A DNA stretch of 61,642 nucleotides. Source: Caldibacillus debilis DSM 16016. GTDB lineage: Bacteria > Bacillota > Bacilli > Bacillales > Caldibacillaceae. A program made the position numbers and the translations under genes. The notes under the pieces are model-generated. The model was not told the DNA's origin, made no database searches, and was given only the letters and a program-made list of their open reading frames with translations. Positions 38,062 to 47,411 of the stretch are shown here, piece by piece (within the stretch, counting starts at the first letter, position 1; every line of letters begins with the position of its first letter). The DNA is taken from NCBI RefSeq assembly GCF_000383875.1, contig NZ_KB912902.1, positions 1-61,642 of the forward strand, written 5' to 3'.

Positions 38062-39981
38062 CTAACTCCCGTCATCCAATACGATGCGAACCGTCGATCC
38101 CTCTTCCACCTTCGTCCCCGGTTCGGGAGACTGCCGGATCACCTTTCCTCCGCTTCCGTTCACTTCCAGTTTTAAGTTGAACATCTGCTGGAAGATCTCC
38201 TCTTTCGTCATCCCGATCAAGGAAGGGACTTCCACCATTTTCGGATCCGGCCACGTCCATTCCTTGTCGATTTGCTCCTTTCGCCGGTCCACGTCGAGGA
38301 TCGGCATGGTATCTTCGATAATGCGTCCGACGATGGGCGCCGCCACCGTCCCCCCGAACTGGATCACTCCTTTCGGATTGTCCACCGCCACATAGACGAC
38401 GATTTCCGGGTCGTCGCTGGGCGCAAAACCGATGAAGGAAACGATATAGTTGTTTTCCAAATATCGGCCGTCCTTCGCCTTCTGCGCCGTCCCCGTCTTG
38501 CCTCCGACCCGGTATCCTTCCACGTAGGCCTTCTTCCCTGTCCCTTTGGCCACGACGCTTTCGAGCGCGTACCGCACCTCCGCCGATGTTTTCTCGGAGA
38601 TCACCTTCCGTTTGGCGACCGGTGTCTTCCGCATGACCGTTTCTCCCTTTTCGCCGTCGATCAATTCCTTGGCGATATAGGGCTGGTACAGGGTGCCGCC
38701 GTTGACAGCGGCCGCCACCGCCGTCACCTGCTGGATCGGGGTAACGGACACCCCTTGTCCGAAGGCGGTAGTCGCCAGCTCCACCGGGCCGACGCGGTCG
38801 AGGGAAAAGAGGATCCCCTTTCCTTCCCCGTTCAAGTCAATCCCCGTTTTCGCGCCGAAACCGAAGTTCCGGATGTATTGGAAAAGCTTTTCCTTTCCGA
38901 CCCGGTTTCCCAATTCCACAAATCCCGGGTTGCAGGAATTTTCGACCACTTCCAAAAAGGTTTCGCTGCCGTGCCCCCCTCTTTTCCAGCAGTGAAGCCG
39001 GGTCCCGGCAACCGTCACGTATCCCGGGTCGAAAAAATGATCATGCTCCAAATCCACCTTGCCTTCTTCGAGGGCCGCGGCCAGGGTGATGATCTTGAAG
39101 GTCGAACCCGGTTCATAGGTGCTCCAGATCGGCAAATTCCGGTTATACACCTCCGGCGGGACGTTCTGATAATCAGAAGGATTGAAGTTGGGCCTTGAAG
39201 CCATCCCGAGGATTTCCCCGGAATCGGGATCCATGGCGATGGCGATCAATCCGTCCGGAGAATATTGGGTTTGGGCCGCGTCCAATTCCCGTTCGAGGAT
39301 CATCTGGATCCGGACGTCGATCGTCAATTTTAAATCGAGGCCGTCGACCGGCGGCCGGTATTCATCGGCCATCTCTTCCATCCTTTCCCCTTTTGCCGTG
39401 GAATAAAATTGGACCGAACCCCTGCTCCCGGCGAGCTGCTTATCGTACGCCAGTTCCAGCCCCGACAATCCCTGGTTGTCGATCCCCGTAAACCCGAGGA
39501 CATGGGACAAAAGGGTGCCGTAAGGGTAGTAGCGTTTATAATCCTCGGCGATGTAAACCCCCTTTAAATTCATTTGCCGAAGCTGCCTGGCCTTTTCTTC
39601 GGAAATCTTCCTCCCTTCGGGGATCCGTTCAATCATCGTTTTTTTCGTAACATGCCGATAAGCCTTTTCCTTCGGCATCGCCAAAACTTCCGCCAGCTTT
39701 TCGGCCGTCTCCGCCGGGTTGTCCACCTGTCTCGGAATCACGTATACCGTGGGGGCGCTGACGTTCGCGGCAAGCGGCGTCCCGTTCCGGTCCACAATCA
39801 TTCCCCGTTTCGGTTCGAAGGGAATCTCGCGGCTCCAGGAATCCTTCGCCTTATCCGTCAGCATGTTCCCCAGGACGAATTGAACATAGCCGAGGCGGAA
39901 GGCCAGCAGGAAAAAAAAGAGGATTCCGAAGATCAGGACGAGCAGGAGCCTTTTCCGCACCGTCACTTGGGAAACGCGCAT
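38062..39981 (-). CDS. spoVD: sporulation penicillin-binding protein SpoVD
   Basis: SpoVD is a class B PBP that crosslinks the spore cortex with SpoVE. The 639-aa protein has a membrane helix (LLLVLIFGILFFFLLAFRL), the dimerisation domain, the transpeptidase motifs STFK in EPGSTFKIITLAA, SCN in VENSCNPGF and KTGTAQKAKDG, and a single C-terminal PASTA domain. The length is near that of B. subtilis. Its SD lies in the loop of a hairpin (see 39981-40049). Confidence 0.95.
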   Translation of the reverse strand: MRVSQVTVRKRLLLVLIFGILFFFLLAFRLGYVQFVLGNMLTDKAKDSWSREIPFEPKRGMIVDRNGTPLAANVSAPTVYVIPRQVDNPAETAEKLAEVLAMPKEKAYRHVTKKTMIERIPEGRKISEEKARQLRQMNLKGVYIAEDYKRYYPYGTLLSHVLGFTGIDNQGLSGLELAYDKQLAGSRGSVQFYSTAKGERMEEMADEYRPPVDGLDLKLTIDVRIQMILERELDAAQTQYSPDGLIAIAMDPDSGEILGMASRPNFNPSDYQNVPPEVYNRNLPIWSTYEPGSTFKIITLAAALEEGKVDLEHDHFFDPGYVTVAGTRLHCWKRGGHGSETFLEVVENSCNPGFVELGNRVGKEKLFQYIRNFGFGAKTGIDLNGEGKGILFSLDRVGPVELATTAFGQGVSVTPIQQVTAVAAAVNGGTLYQPYIAKELIDGEKGETVMRKTPVAKRKVISEKTSAEVRYALESVVAKGTGKKAYVEGYRVGGKTGTAQKAKDGRYLENNYIVSFIGFAPSDDPEIVVYVAVDNPKGVIQFGGTVAAPIVGRIIEDTMPILDVDRRKEQIDKEWTWPDPKMVEVPSLIGMTKEEIFQQMFNLKLEVNGSGGKVIRQSPEPGTKVEEGSTVRIVLDDGS

Positions 39982-40049
39982 AAAAAAGAACGAACCTCCT
40001 TCCCGATGGGCTCGTTCTAATATATGCTTGTATTTTTTTTATAGAACGG
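39981..40049 (-). promoter_or_regulatory. attenuator-like hairpins and candidate sigma-E promoter before spoVD
   Basis: On the minus strand three segments follow: A CGTTCTA (40040-40046), B TAGAACGAGCC (around 40009-40019) and C GGTTCGTTCT (39987-39996). B pairs with C over ten bases with the SD GGAAGGAGG partly in the loop and a T-run directly before the ATG, forming a terminator. A pairs with B over seven bases and would prevent it. A possible sigma-E promoter, TTCTAT and CATATATT (40019-40026) with 14-bp spacing, overlaps A and B. Confidence 0.5.
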
Positions 40050-40082
40050 AACCTTTGCGGACCGTCCCGGGGAGGACGGGAT

Positions 40083-42284
40083 TTACGGGCCGCCCAGATC
40101 TTCATTTCCCCCTTCATCCCCGGGGACAAAAACATTTTCCGGATCTTGGAATTTCAATTTGATTTCCGCGGAAGGATCGACGGGGGTGCCGGGTTTTACC
40201 GACTGCCGGACGACATAGCCCTCCCCTTCCATCGAAAATTTGAGGCCTGCCGCCTGCATCAGTTTCACGCAATCCCGCTTGGACCAGTTGGTCAAATCGG
40301 GCATCACCAATTTACCGTCGGCAACGACGATCACCTTTTCCTTCTCCAGCAATCGCTCTCCCGCTTCAGGATATACGGCCTTCACCGTATTCCCGTCTCC
40401 GATCACGACGGGTTCCAGCAGGCTCTCCCTGATCAGGGTTTCGGCCCGGCTCACCGTTTCTCCCGTCACGTCGGGCACGGCCGTTGTCCGTTCCTTTTCT
40501 TGAGCCTGATTCTCCGGCTTGATGTTCAAATATTGAAGGCTGTTTTTCATCACTTGGTTAAACACCTTCGAAACGGGAACCGAACCTTGTTCGAATTCCT
40601 GTTCATTCAAATCGGGCTGCTGGATCATGACGTAGACGATCAGCCGGGGATCGTCCTTCGGGGCGGTGCCGAGGAAGGAGAAGCGATAATTGTCCCATCC
40701 GCTCATGTACCCTTCCCCGCTCTTGTAGATTTGGGCCGTTCCCGTTTTTCCCGCGACCTGGTAGCCTTCGATGTTGAACCGCTGCCCCGTCCCCTTTTCG
40801 GAAGTAACGACCGTTTCCAAAATGTCCAAAACCTTCTTGGCGGTGGCGGCGGAAACCGGCTGCCCGACTTGCTGCGGTCCGTTCTTCCGGATCGTTTTGC
40901 CGGAAGCGTCCACAATCCGATCGATGATGTACGGCTTCATCATTTTCCCGTCATTGGTGATCGCCGTCATGGCCTGAACGAGCTGGATGGCGGTGACGGA
41001 CGTGGCCTGCCCGAAGGCGGTGGACACCTTATCCAGCGGCCACTTGTATTGAATCGTTCCCGACGCCTCATTCGGCAATTCGATCCCCGTCGGCACGCCG
41101 AAGCGGAACTTGTCCAAATACTTCCTGAAGGTTTCCGTTCCGATCTTTTCCAGCAGATAGGCGAAGCCCACGTTGGAAGAGCGTTGGACCGCCTCCAGAA
41201 AGGTGATTTCTCCCCACCCGGTCCCGTTATGGTCCCGGATGACTCCTCCCTGCGCTCTGTATTGCCCCGAACGGAATGTCTCATTCGGGTTGAAAACGCC
41301 CTCTTCGACGGCGGCCGCCAGCGTGAAAACCTTCATTGTCGAACCCGGTTCATATTGTTCTTCCACGGCGATATTGTGCCAGTTTTCCTCGATGCCTTCC
41401 CGCGTGTTCGGGTCGAAGGAAGGGCGCTGGGACATGGCCAAAATGGCTCCCGTCTTGGCATCGGCCACGATTCCGATCATCTTCGTCGGATTGTATTCCT
41501 CATCCACCTGGGTCAAGGCGTCTTCCAAAAAGCTTTGAATCTTTTTGTCGAGGGTCAAATACACCCGCGCACCCTGGGAGGGGGGGATGACGTTTTTTTC
41601 GCTGCCGGGCAATACAAAGCCCCATACGTCGCTTTTATACTGAATCTTTCCCGGGGTGCCGGACAAATACTTGTCCAGGCTTTTTTCCAGGCCCATTTGC
41701 CCGGTCAGTCTTTCCGTGCCGTCTTCCTCGTTTTTGGCATAGGCGGCGTAGCCGATCACATGGGAGGCGAACACGCCGTTGGGGTACGTGCGGTTTTTCT
41801 CGCGCAGGAAAATGATGCCGGGCAAATGCAAGCTTTCGATTTTTTTCTTCGTTTCGTACGTAAGGTTTTTGCCCGCGGTTCCGAACTCCACTTGAAAGGC
41901 GTCCTTCGTCAGCCTCCGGTAAATATCCTCCTCGGACATCGGGATGTATTTTGCAAGCTCGGCGGCGGTTTTTTTCGGGTCGACGACATGGAGGGGACGG
42001 CTGGAATTTTTCGAAACTGAGGGATCCAAGATGGCGGCCAATTTGTAGGTGGTGGTATCGATCGCCAGCGGATTACCGGACCGGTCGAGGATCGGTCCTC
42101 TGGAGGCATCGATGATCCGGTTTTTCACGTATTTTTCTTCCGCCTTTTCCGCCAACACCCTTCCGTCGACCTGGCCTGTCAATTGAATGACGAAAAAACG
42201 GTAGGTCAATATAAAAAAAAGCAGGCAAAACAGGACGAATAAAATGGCCGCCCCGACATTCATGTTCGCCCGTTTTCTTTTCAT
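40083..42284 (-). CDS. pbpB: penicillin-binding protein 2B (divisome transpeptidase)
   Basis: PBP2B is the essential class B PBP of septal synthesis. The 733-aa protein has a membrane anchor near residues 10-30, the motifs STMK in EPGSTMKVFTLAA, SSN in VQRSSNVGF and KTGTAQIYKSG, and two C-terminal PASTA domains (VPDVTGETVSRAE and MPDLTNWSKRDCVKLM). The start overlaps the ftsL stop by 4 bp. Confidence 0.96.
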   Translation of the reverse strand: MKRKRANMNVGAAILFVLFCLLFFILTYRFFVIQLTGQVDGRVLAEKAEEKYVKNRIIDASRGPILDRSGNPLAIDTTTYKLAAILDPSVSKNSSRPLHVVDPKKTAAELAKYIPMSEEDIYRRLTKDAFQVEFGTAGKNLTYETKKKIESLHLPGIIFLREKNRTYPNGVFASHVIGYAAYAKNEEDGTERLTGQMGLEKSLDKYLSGTPGKIQYKSDVWGFVLPGSEKNVIPPSQGARVYLTLDKKIQSFLEDALTQVDEEYNPTKMIGIVADAKTGAILAMSQRPSFDPNTREGIEENWHNIAVEEQYEPGSTMKVFTLAAAVEEGVFNPNETFRSGQYRAQGGVIRDHNGTGWGEITFLEAVQRSSNVGFAYLLEKIGTETFRKYLDKFRFGVPTGIELPNEASGTIQYKWPLDKVSTAFGQATSVTAIQLVQAMTAITNDGKMMKPYIIDRIVDASGKTIRKNGPQQVGQPVSAATAKKVLDILETVVTSEKGTGQRFNIEGYQVAGKTGTAQIYKSGEGYMSGWDNYRFSFLGTAPKDDPRLIVYVMIQQPDLNEQEFEQGSVPVSKVFNQVMKNSLQYLNIKPENQAQEKERTTAVPDVTGETVSRAETLIRESLLEPVVIGDGNTVKAVYPEAGERLLEKEKVIVVADGKLVMPDLTNWSKRDCVKLMQAAGLKFSMEGEGYVVRQSVKPGTPVDPSAEIKLKFQDPENVFVPGDEGGNEDLGGP

Positions 42285-42637
42285 CGGTTCTGAACAACCT
42301 TCACCCGGTCCCCGTTCATTTTGAGACCCAATTTTTCCGCTTCTTTCAACAGCCGGCTATATTCGCTCAATTCATTCACCCGAGCCTGCAAATCCTCGTT
42401 GATTTTGGCCTGTTCCTCTATTTTCGCTTCGACTCTCTGGATATCCCGGTTGACTTCATAAATTGCCGCCTGATTGGCCACCAGCTTCACCGACAGCACA
42501 AACAGGACCGAAAGAAACAGGGCGAAAAGCAATTTCTCCCCTTTGGTAATCTTCCGGCTTTTAATGAGGATATCCTTTAATTCTTCCTGCCTCGGCTCCT
42601 GATGGTATTGATATTTTCTCGCCAGGTTGCTCATCAT
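42281..42637 (-). CDS. ftsL: divisome protein FtsL
   Basis: FtsL is a bitopic protein that partners DivIB and DivIC. The 118-aa protein has a basic cytoplasmic tail, one membrane helix around residues 36-54 (KLLFALFLSVLFVLSVKLV) and an extracellular leucine-rich coiled coil (residues 58-105). It lies between rsmH and pbpB with 10-bp and overlapping junctions. Confidence 0.93.
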   Translation of the reverse strand: MMSNLARKYQYHQEPRQEELKDILIKSRKITKGEKLLFALFLSVLFVLSVKLVANQAAIYEVNRDIQRVEAKIEEQAKINEDLQARVNELSEYSRLLKEAEKLGLKMNGDRVKVVQNR

Positions 42638-42647
42638 CCCAACTCCC

Positions 42648-43586
42648 TCAGCTTTGTTTCAATTTTTCGGCGATTCGCAATTTCGCGCTTCTGGAACGCG
42701 GGTTCCTTTCCAATTCCTCTTCCGAAGGAAGTACGGGCTTTTTCGTGACGATCTTCAACACCGGCTGCCTGTCCTCGGGAACGACCGGCAGCCCCCTCGG
42801 CAAATCGGGAACATCGCTGTATTTTTTGAAAATCCTTTTGCAGATCCGGTCTTCCAAGGAATGGAAGGTAATCACGGCAACCCGGCCCTTTGCGCCCAGC
42901 AACCGGACGGCCTGCTCCAAAGATTCTTCCAGTGCCGCCAATTCGTCATTGACGGCGATCCGTATCGCCTGAAAGACCCGCCTGGCCGGATGTCCTCCCT
43001 TCCTTCGCAGCGGGGCGGGAATGGCGTCCTTGATGATGCCGGCCAGTTCAAAGGTCGTCTCGATCGGTTTCCTTTCCCTTTCCTTGACGATGCGGCGGGC
43101 GATTTGCCGGGAAAATCGCTCTTCCCCGTATTGAAAAAAAATTTCCGCCAATTTTTCATAGGGCCACTCGTTGACGATGGTTTTCGCCGTCAATGGCCGG
43201 CTCCGGTCCATTCGCATATCCAAGGGGGCGTCATGCTGGTAGCTGAATCCCCTCTCCGGCTGATCGAGCTGGGGAGAAGAAACGCCGAGGTCGTACAGGA
43301 TGCCGTCAACCGCTTTGATTCCCCTTTTTTCCAGCTGTTCCTCCAGATGGCGGAAATTGTCCCGGATGATTTCCACCTGGCCGTAAGGGCGAAGCCTTTC
43401 CCGGGCATTTTCCACCGCCTGCTCGTCCTGGTCGAAGGCGTACAGCTTCCCTTTATCGGAGAGGCGTTTGGCAATTTCTTCGCTGTGCCCCCCGCCGCCC
43501 AACGTGCAGTCGACATAGATCCCGTCTTCTTTAATATCCAATCCTTCCACGGCTTCTTTCAAAAGAACCGGCGAATGTTCAAACAT
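42648..43586 (-). CDS. rsmH: 16S rRNA C1402 N4-methyltransferase RsmH
   Basis: RsmH (MraW) methylates N4 of C1402 in 16S rRNA using SAM. The 312-aa protein has the SAM-binding [17 protein letters not shown] near residue 27, the [22 protein letters not shown] motif in two parts, and [19 protein letters not shown]. It is the second gene of the dcw unit. Confidence 0.97.
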   Translation of the reverse strand: MFEHSPVLLKEAVEGLDIKEDGIYVDCTLGGGGHSEEIAKRLSDKGKLYAFDQDEQAVENARERLRPYGQVEIIRDNFRHLEEQLEKRGIKAVDGILYDLGVSSPQLDQPERGFSYQHDAPLDMRMDRSRPLTAKTIVNEWPYEKLAEIFFQYGEERFSRQIARRIVKERERKPIETTFELAGIIKDAIPAPLRRKGGHPARRVFQAIRIAVNDELAALEESLEQAVRLLGAKGRVAVITFHSLEDRICKRIFKKYSDVPDLPRGLPVVPEDRQPVLKIVTKKPVLPSEEELERNPRSRSAKLRIAEKLKQS

Positions 43587-43640
43587 GGAGTGTCTCCCTC
43601 ACTTTCTGCGATGCAAACAGAGCTGTCATGCGCATTTCGC

Positions 43641-44072
43641 CTACAAATGAAAGTCGATCAGGTTTTCCGCGATTTCCGAGAACGATTGTTCCGAGTCATT
43701 AAAGTATTCTTCCCAAATTTCCTTGCTCCAAATTTCAATCCGGTTCGACACTCCCAAAACAACGCATTCCTTTTCCAGTTTGGCGTATTGGATCAAAGTG
43801 GCAGGAATATTCACGCGTCCTTGCTTGTCAATTTCACACTCGGTTGCCCCGGAAAAGAAAAATCTTGAAAAGGCACGGGCATCTTTCTTGGTCAATGGGA
43901 GGGATTTGATCTTTTCTTCGATCGTTTTCCATTCGTCCATGGGATAACCGAACAAACATTGATCCAATCCCCTCGTCAAAACGAAAGTATCGCCAAGGTT
44001 TTCCCTGAACTTGGCGGGGATGATGATCCTTCCTTTCGCATCAATGGAATGCCGGTATTCACCCATGAACAT
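43641..44072 (-). CDS. mraZ: transcriptional regulator MraZ
   Basis: MraZ is a DNA-binding regulator of the dcw cluster that binds repeats before its own gene. The 143-aa product has two AbrB-like (SpoVT-AbrB) halves: [20 protein letters not shown] with [15 protein letters not shown], and [19 protein letters not shown]. The ATG at 44072 has GGAGGG and gives exactly the B. subtilis length. It heads the dcw genes. Confidence 0.96.
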   Translation of the reverse strand: MFMGEYRHSIDAKGRIIIPAKFRENLGDTFVLTRGLDQCLFGYPMDEWKTIEEKIKSLPLTKKDARAFSRFFFSGATECEIDKQGRVNIPATLIQYAKLEKECVVLGVSNRIEIWSKEIWEEYFNDSEQSFSEIAENLIDFHL

Positions 44073-44083
44073 GAATAATCCCT

Positions 44084-44127
44084 CCACTTTATACCACTAA
44101 TTTACCATAAGTCACCACAATTCTCCA
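44084..44127 (-). promoter_or_regulatory. MraZ-box direct repeats upstream of mraZ
   Basis: On the minus strand five TGG cores (TGGAG, TGGTG, TGGTA, TGGTA, TGGAG) lie at 10, 10, 11 and 10-bp steps, ending at the ribosome site. Known MraZ boxes are TGGGN repeats with a 10-bp period. The CCA complements start at 44084, 44094, 44105, 44115 and 44125. The promoter of mraZ must overlap this region; a TATAAA-like -10 lies between repeats four and five. Confidence 0.65.
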
Positions 44128-44329
44128 CCTGTTTTTCTGTATTTTCCCCCTCCTTTTCATAAGCAAAAAGTCCCATTTTTATCAATAAGCGGCATTCCCT
44201 CAACCGCGGAAAGAAGCGGTGTCTGCCGTTCCTTCCCGCAGGATCGGGCGCCCACGGCGCCGCGCATCCCCTGCGCGGGCAACCATGCGGCGGCATAAAA
44301 AAAGACGCTCTTTTGCGCCAAACGGAAAA

Positions 44330-44382
44330 ACAAAAAAGGAGGCGCCCAAAAAGGCCGATTTGCAGCCTTTGGGACAGCCTCC
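44330..44382 (-). terminator. terminator of bshC
   Basis: On the minus strand GGAGGCTGTCCCAAAGGC pairs with GCCTTTTTGGGCGCCTCC (small mismatches), followed by TTTTTTG. It begins 15 bp after the bshC stop and separates the ylb/bshC block from mraZ. Confidence 0.85.
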
Positions 44383-44396
44383 TTGAAACTGCGTTA

Positions 44397-46022
44397 TCAA
44401 AGTTTCACCGCGTGATGGCGTCCGGAAAAATCCAAGGGCAATTCCATGAGTTCGTCGATCAGGGAAAAGCCGTAAAGGTTGATGAAGTAAAAGACATTCC
44501 AACACCTTTCCTGAAAGCCGCCCAGGGGATGAAGGAAGTTTTCGATCCGCATATACTTTCCCAAAAGCTCCCCGTGTTTTCTCAGCATCGATTGTTCCGC
44601 CTTGCTTTGCAAATAATCCAGCTGGGAAAGGACGATGCGGGAATTTTTTTCCACGATCTCCGCCAGCCCCTTATCTTTCGCCAGGGCATAGCCGGCAACT
44701 TCCCGGTAAATGCGGAAGATCTCCTCCCTCTTTTCCGCCACGAACCCGAGGAATTCCCGGTCTTTCAGCCGGTTGATTCGCTCTTCCAGCTCTTCCTCGA
44801 CGCCTTGCGTCAGCACCTTTTCCAGGGACAAGGACAGGTCTTCCAAATCGCTGGCGATATTCCTTTCGATGAGGGTGATTTGGATCCTCGGGACGACCGG
44901 CGGCATGTTCATTCCGAAAAGTTCAAAAATCTTTTTCAGCTCCGCCCAGTAGGCGATTTCCCCCGGGCCGCCGATGAAGGCCAATACGGGAAACAGCCAT
45001 TCCTGCATGAGCGGCCGCGTCACCACATTGTTGCTCAATTTCTCCGGGTGATGCTCCGCGACGGACCTCAGCTCTTCCAAAGAAAATTTCACCCGCTCCC
45101 CGAAGGCGGCATCCTTCTCCCGGTCGAAATAAAGCAAGACGCGGTTCCCGTCCTGCTCATAGAACAGGTGCAAACAGTCCGCCTTCGTGTCGATCATTTT
45201 TTCGTATCCCATTTGTTGAAGAAGGTTTTGTTGGTCCGCCAAGGCATCCGCCAGCCGGGGGCCGGCATCGAGGATCCGTCCGAAATATTCCCCTTCCAGC
45301 CGGCGCAATTCCGGGTAGGCCGAATCGATGAACAGGAGTCCGTATTTCCCGAAAAAATGAAGGATGATTGCCGCAAAAAATTCCGTATAAGTGGTTACCC
45401 GTTCCGTCAAACCGTCCAGAAACGCCAAGACCGCCTTCGTATGTTCCGTTTCCCCGAAGTGTTTCAGCCATTTCCTGTACCAGCGGCGGATTTCTTCCCC
45501 CTCCACCGGCCGTTTTGAAACCATCTGTTTATCCAACGGATGCTTTTGGCGATAAATATGCTTTTTCAATTTGCCCTTATCCAAGTAATAAACATGGTTG
45601 ACTTCGCCGATGTCATGGTCCTCGCCGGCGATCCAGAAAACGGGCACCACCGGCACGCCCAACTCCCTTTCCTTTTCCCGGGCGAGGGCGAGGACGGATA
45701 ATATTTTATGAATCGTATAAAGGGGGCCGGTCAAGAGCCCGGCCTGCTGGCCGGCAATGACGACCGCGCTTCGGGGATCGGCCAGTTTTTCCAGGTTTTT
45801 TTCCACGGCCGAAGGAAGGAATGGGGAAAATTGTTTCATATATTTTTCGATGCAGTTCTTGAGCCCTTCCCTTTGGAACCGCCGCTGCATCAGCTCCCGG
45901 TAACGGCGGCGGCTCTCGCTTCCCTTCCAATCCCGGTAATGGAAAAAGGAACCCTCGCCTGCCAGATATTCGCCGACGAGCCGGTTTTTCGCATAGGGAA
46001 CGTTCAGATGGAGCAATTCCAA
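44397..46022 (-). CDS. bshC: bacillithiol biosynthesis cysteine-adding enzyme BshC
   Basis: BshC adds cysteine to GlcN-malate in the last step of bacillithiol synthesis. The 541-aa protein has AVVIAGQQAGLLTGPLYTI near residue 85, the Rossmann-like WIAGEDHDIGEVNHVY near 130 and a C-terminal coiled-coil helix pair. The length and position before mraZ agree with YllA of B. subtilis. It is last in a unit with the DUF3397 gene and panE. Confidence 0.95.
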   Translation of the reverse strand: MELLHLNVPYAKNRLVGEYLAGEGSFFHYRDWKGSESRRRYRELMQRRFQREGLKNCIEKYMKQFSPFLPSAVEKNLEKLADPRSAVVIAGQQAGLLTGPLYTIHKILSVLALAREKERELGVPVVPVFWIAGEDHDIGEVNHVYYLDKGKLKKHIYRQKHPLDKQMVSKRPVEGEEIRRWYRKWLKHFGETEHTKAVLAFLDGLTERVTTYTEFFAAIILHFFGKYGLLFIDSAYPELRRLEGEYFGRILDAGPRLADALADQQNLLQQMGYEKMIDTKADCLHLFYEQDGNRVLLYFDREKDAAFGERVKFSLEELRSVAEHHPEKLSNNVVTRPLMQEWLFPVLAFIGGPGEIAYWAELKKIFELFGMNMPPVVPRIQITLIERNIASDLEDLSLSLEKVLTQGVEEELEERINRLKDREFLGFVAEKREEIFRIYREVAGYALAKDKGLAEIVEKNSRIVLSQLDYLQSKAEQSMLRKHGELLGKYMRIENFLHPLGGFQERCWNVFYFINLYGFSLIDELMELPLDFSGRHHAVKL

Positions 46023-46052
46023 TAGCGTTCTTCCTTTCCCGACATCCTGTGA

Positions 46053-46433
46053 TCATATGTAGGCAATTCCTTTATACAAGAGTCCAAAGAAAACGAGCAG
46101 AACATAAGCGGCAAAAAAGACGAGAAAGCCGAACCGCCAAATCTTCCGCAACAGTTTTCCGAGCGGGATTTCTCCATTCCATTTCAAGTATACATAAATC
46201 CCGCCGGAAATGAAAAGCAGGAAGATTCCGACCGGAAAAAGAAAAGGGTTCGGCCAGATCTCCCGCAGCAAAAAATGGACGGACAGCATGAAAAAGACGG
46301 AAGAACAATCCGCCGCCAGCTTCACGGATCCTTCGGCGCCAAAAAACGGTTTGGCGGCGAGGAAGATGGCAAAAAACGGAAGAAATGGGGCAAAAATAAA
46401 TAAAGCCAATAAAAATGCGATCAAGGAAGACAT
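46053..46433 (-). CDS. DUF3397 membrane protein
   Basis: The 126-aa protein has four hydrophobic segments (SLIAFLLALFIFAPFLPFFA, VFFMLSVHFLLREIW, FPVGIFLLFISGGIYVYL, FGFLVFFAAYVLLVFFGLLY). Proteins of the DUF3397 family often lie between panE and bshC in Bacillaceae; none has a known function. The ATG at 46433 has GGAGTAACC upstream and directly follows panE; the earlier open frame is not coding. Confidence 0.8.
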   Translation of the reverse strand: MSSLIAFLLALFIFAPFLPFFAIFLAAKPFFGAEGSVKLAADCSSVFFMLSVHFLLREIWPNPFLFPVGIFLLFISGGIYVYLKWNGEIPLGKLLRKIWRFGFLVFFAAYVLLVFFGLLYKGIAYI

Positions 46434-46435
46434 GG

Positions 46436-47332
46436 TTACTCCACCTTTTCCCGTTCCAACCCTTTGATCAGCAGATACAGCGTTTCCAGGATGGGAGCGC
46501 GGATTCCTCTTTCCTTCCCTTTTTCCAAGGCATAGCCCAGGATGGCCTCGGCCTCCGTCCTTCTTCCCTCGGCCAAATCCTTCCACATGGAAGAACGGTT
46601 TCCGGCCGTGTTCCGGCAAACCTGCATGACATGCCGGAAGGTTTCCTCCCGGCCGTCAGCGGGGAAGATGGCGAAAACCTCGTCAAAAAGCTTCCTGGCC
46701 GCCTGATAAAAATCAGGGTTCTCCGCCAGTTTCCCGTTGGGGAGCTGCAAGAGGGCGGTCAGCGGATTGATGATCAGATTCACCCGCAATTTCCGTACCA
46801 GCATTTCCTCCGCATCGTCCTCGACGAGGAAGGGAAAACCGGGGACCTCCAGCCCCTTGGCCAGCCTGGCGAAAAATTCCCGGTCCCCCCGGAACAGGGC
46901 AACCCTCGTCACTCCCCTTCCCTTCAAATGCAGTCGGTTGGCTTCCGTACGCATGGCGCCATGTTCGACGGAACCGAGGATGAGCGTCCGATGGGGAAGC
47001 CCTTCCAGAAAGGGAAGATGGCCCATCCCGTTTTGCAAAAAAAGAAGGGGGATCCGGCCGGGAATTTTTTTCAGTTCCCCCGCCAAAGCGGGGAGGTGGT
47101 AGGATTTGACGGCGACGATCAGGCAATCCAAATCCTCCCCCGCATATCCGGCGGCGGACCGCCGCACCCGGCAGCGGATTTCCCTTTCCCCTTCCCGGAG
47201 GAGGATTCCTTCTTTTCCGATTTTGGCCGCCTGTTCCTCCGTCCGGCAATACAAATAAATGTCATGCCGTTCTCCCAAACAGCAGGCGAACAACAGGCCG
47301 ATGGATCCGGCACCGATGATTCCGATCTTCAT
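46436..47332 (-). CDS. panE: 2-dehydropantoate 2-reductase
   Basis: This reductase uses NADPH to convert ketopantoate to pantoate for coenzyme A. The 298-aa protein has the N-terminal Rossmann loop IGIIGAGSIGLLFACCLG, the central VAVKSYHL, FLQNGMGH, and the catalytic Lys region KLRVNLIINPLTALL. It corresponds to YlbQ of B. subtilis. The start of MKIGIIG at 47332 follows GGGTGAAAAGG. It is transcribed with the DUF3397 gene and bshC. Confidence 0.9.
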   Translation of the reverse strand: MKIGIIGAGSIGLLFACCLGERHDIYLYCRTEEQAAKIGKEGILLREGEREIRCRVRRSAAGYAGEDLDCLIVAVKSYHLPALAGELKKIPGRIPLLFLQNGMGHLPFLEGLPHRTLILGSVEHGAMRTEANRLHLKGRGVTRVALFRGDREFFARLAKGLEVPGFPFLVEDDAEEMLVRKLRVNLIINPLTALLQLPNGKLAENPDFYQAARKLFDEVFAIFPADGREETFRHVMQVCRNTAGNRSSMWKDLAEGRRTEAEAILGYALEKGKERGIRAPILETLYLLIKGLEREKVE

Positions 47333-47411
47333 CCTTTTCACCCGAAATCGCGGATATCTTTACGCAAGGACAAAACGGCCCCGCAGCCGCCTTGCCCTCC
47401 TTCATCCACCA

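Noticed and set aside
40146-42020. 624-codon plus-strand open frame over pbpB
   Set aside because: Mirror frame of a certain gene with biased composition and no domain.
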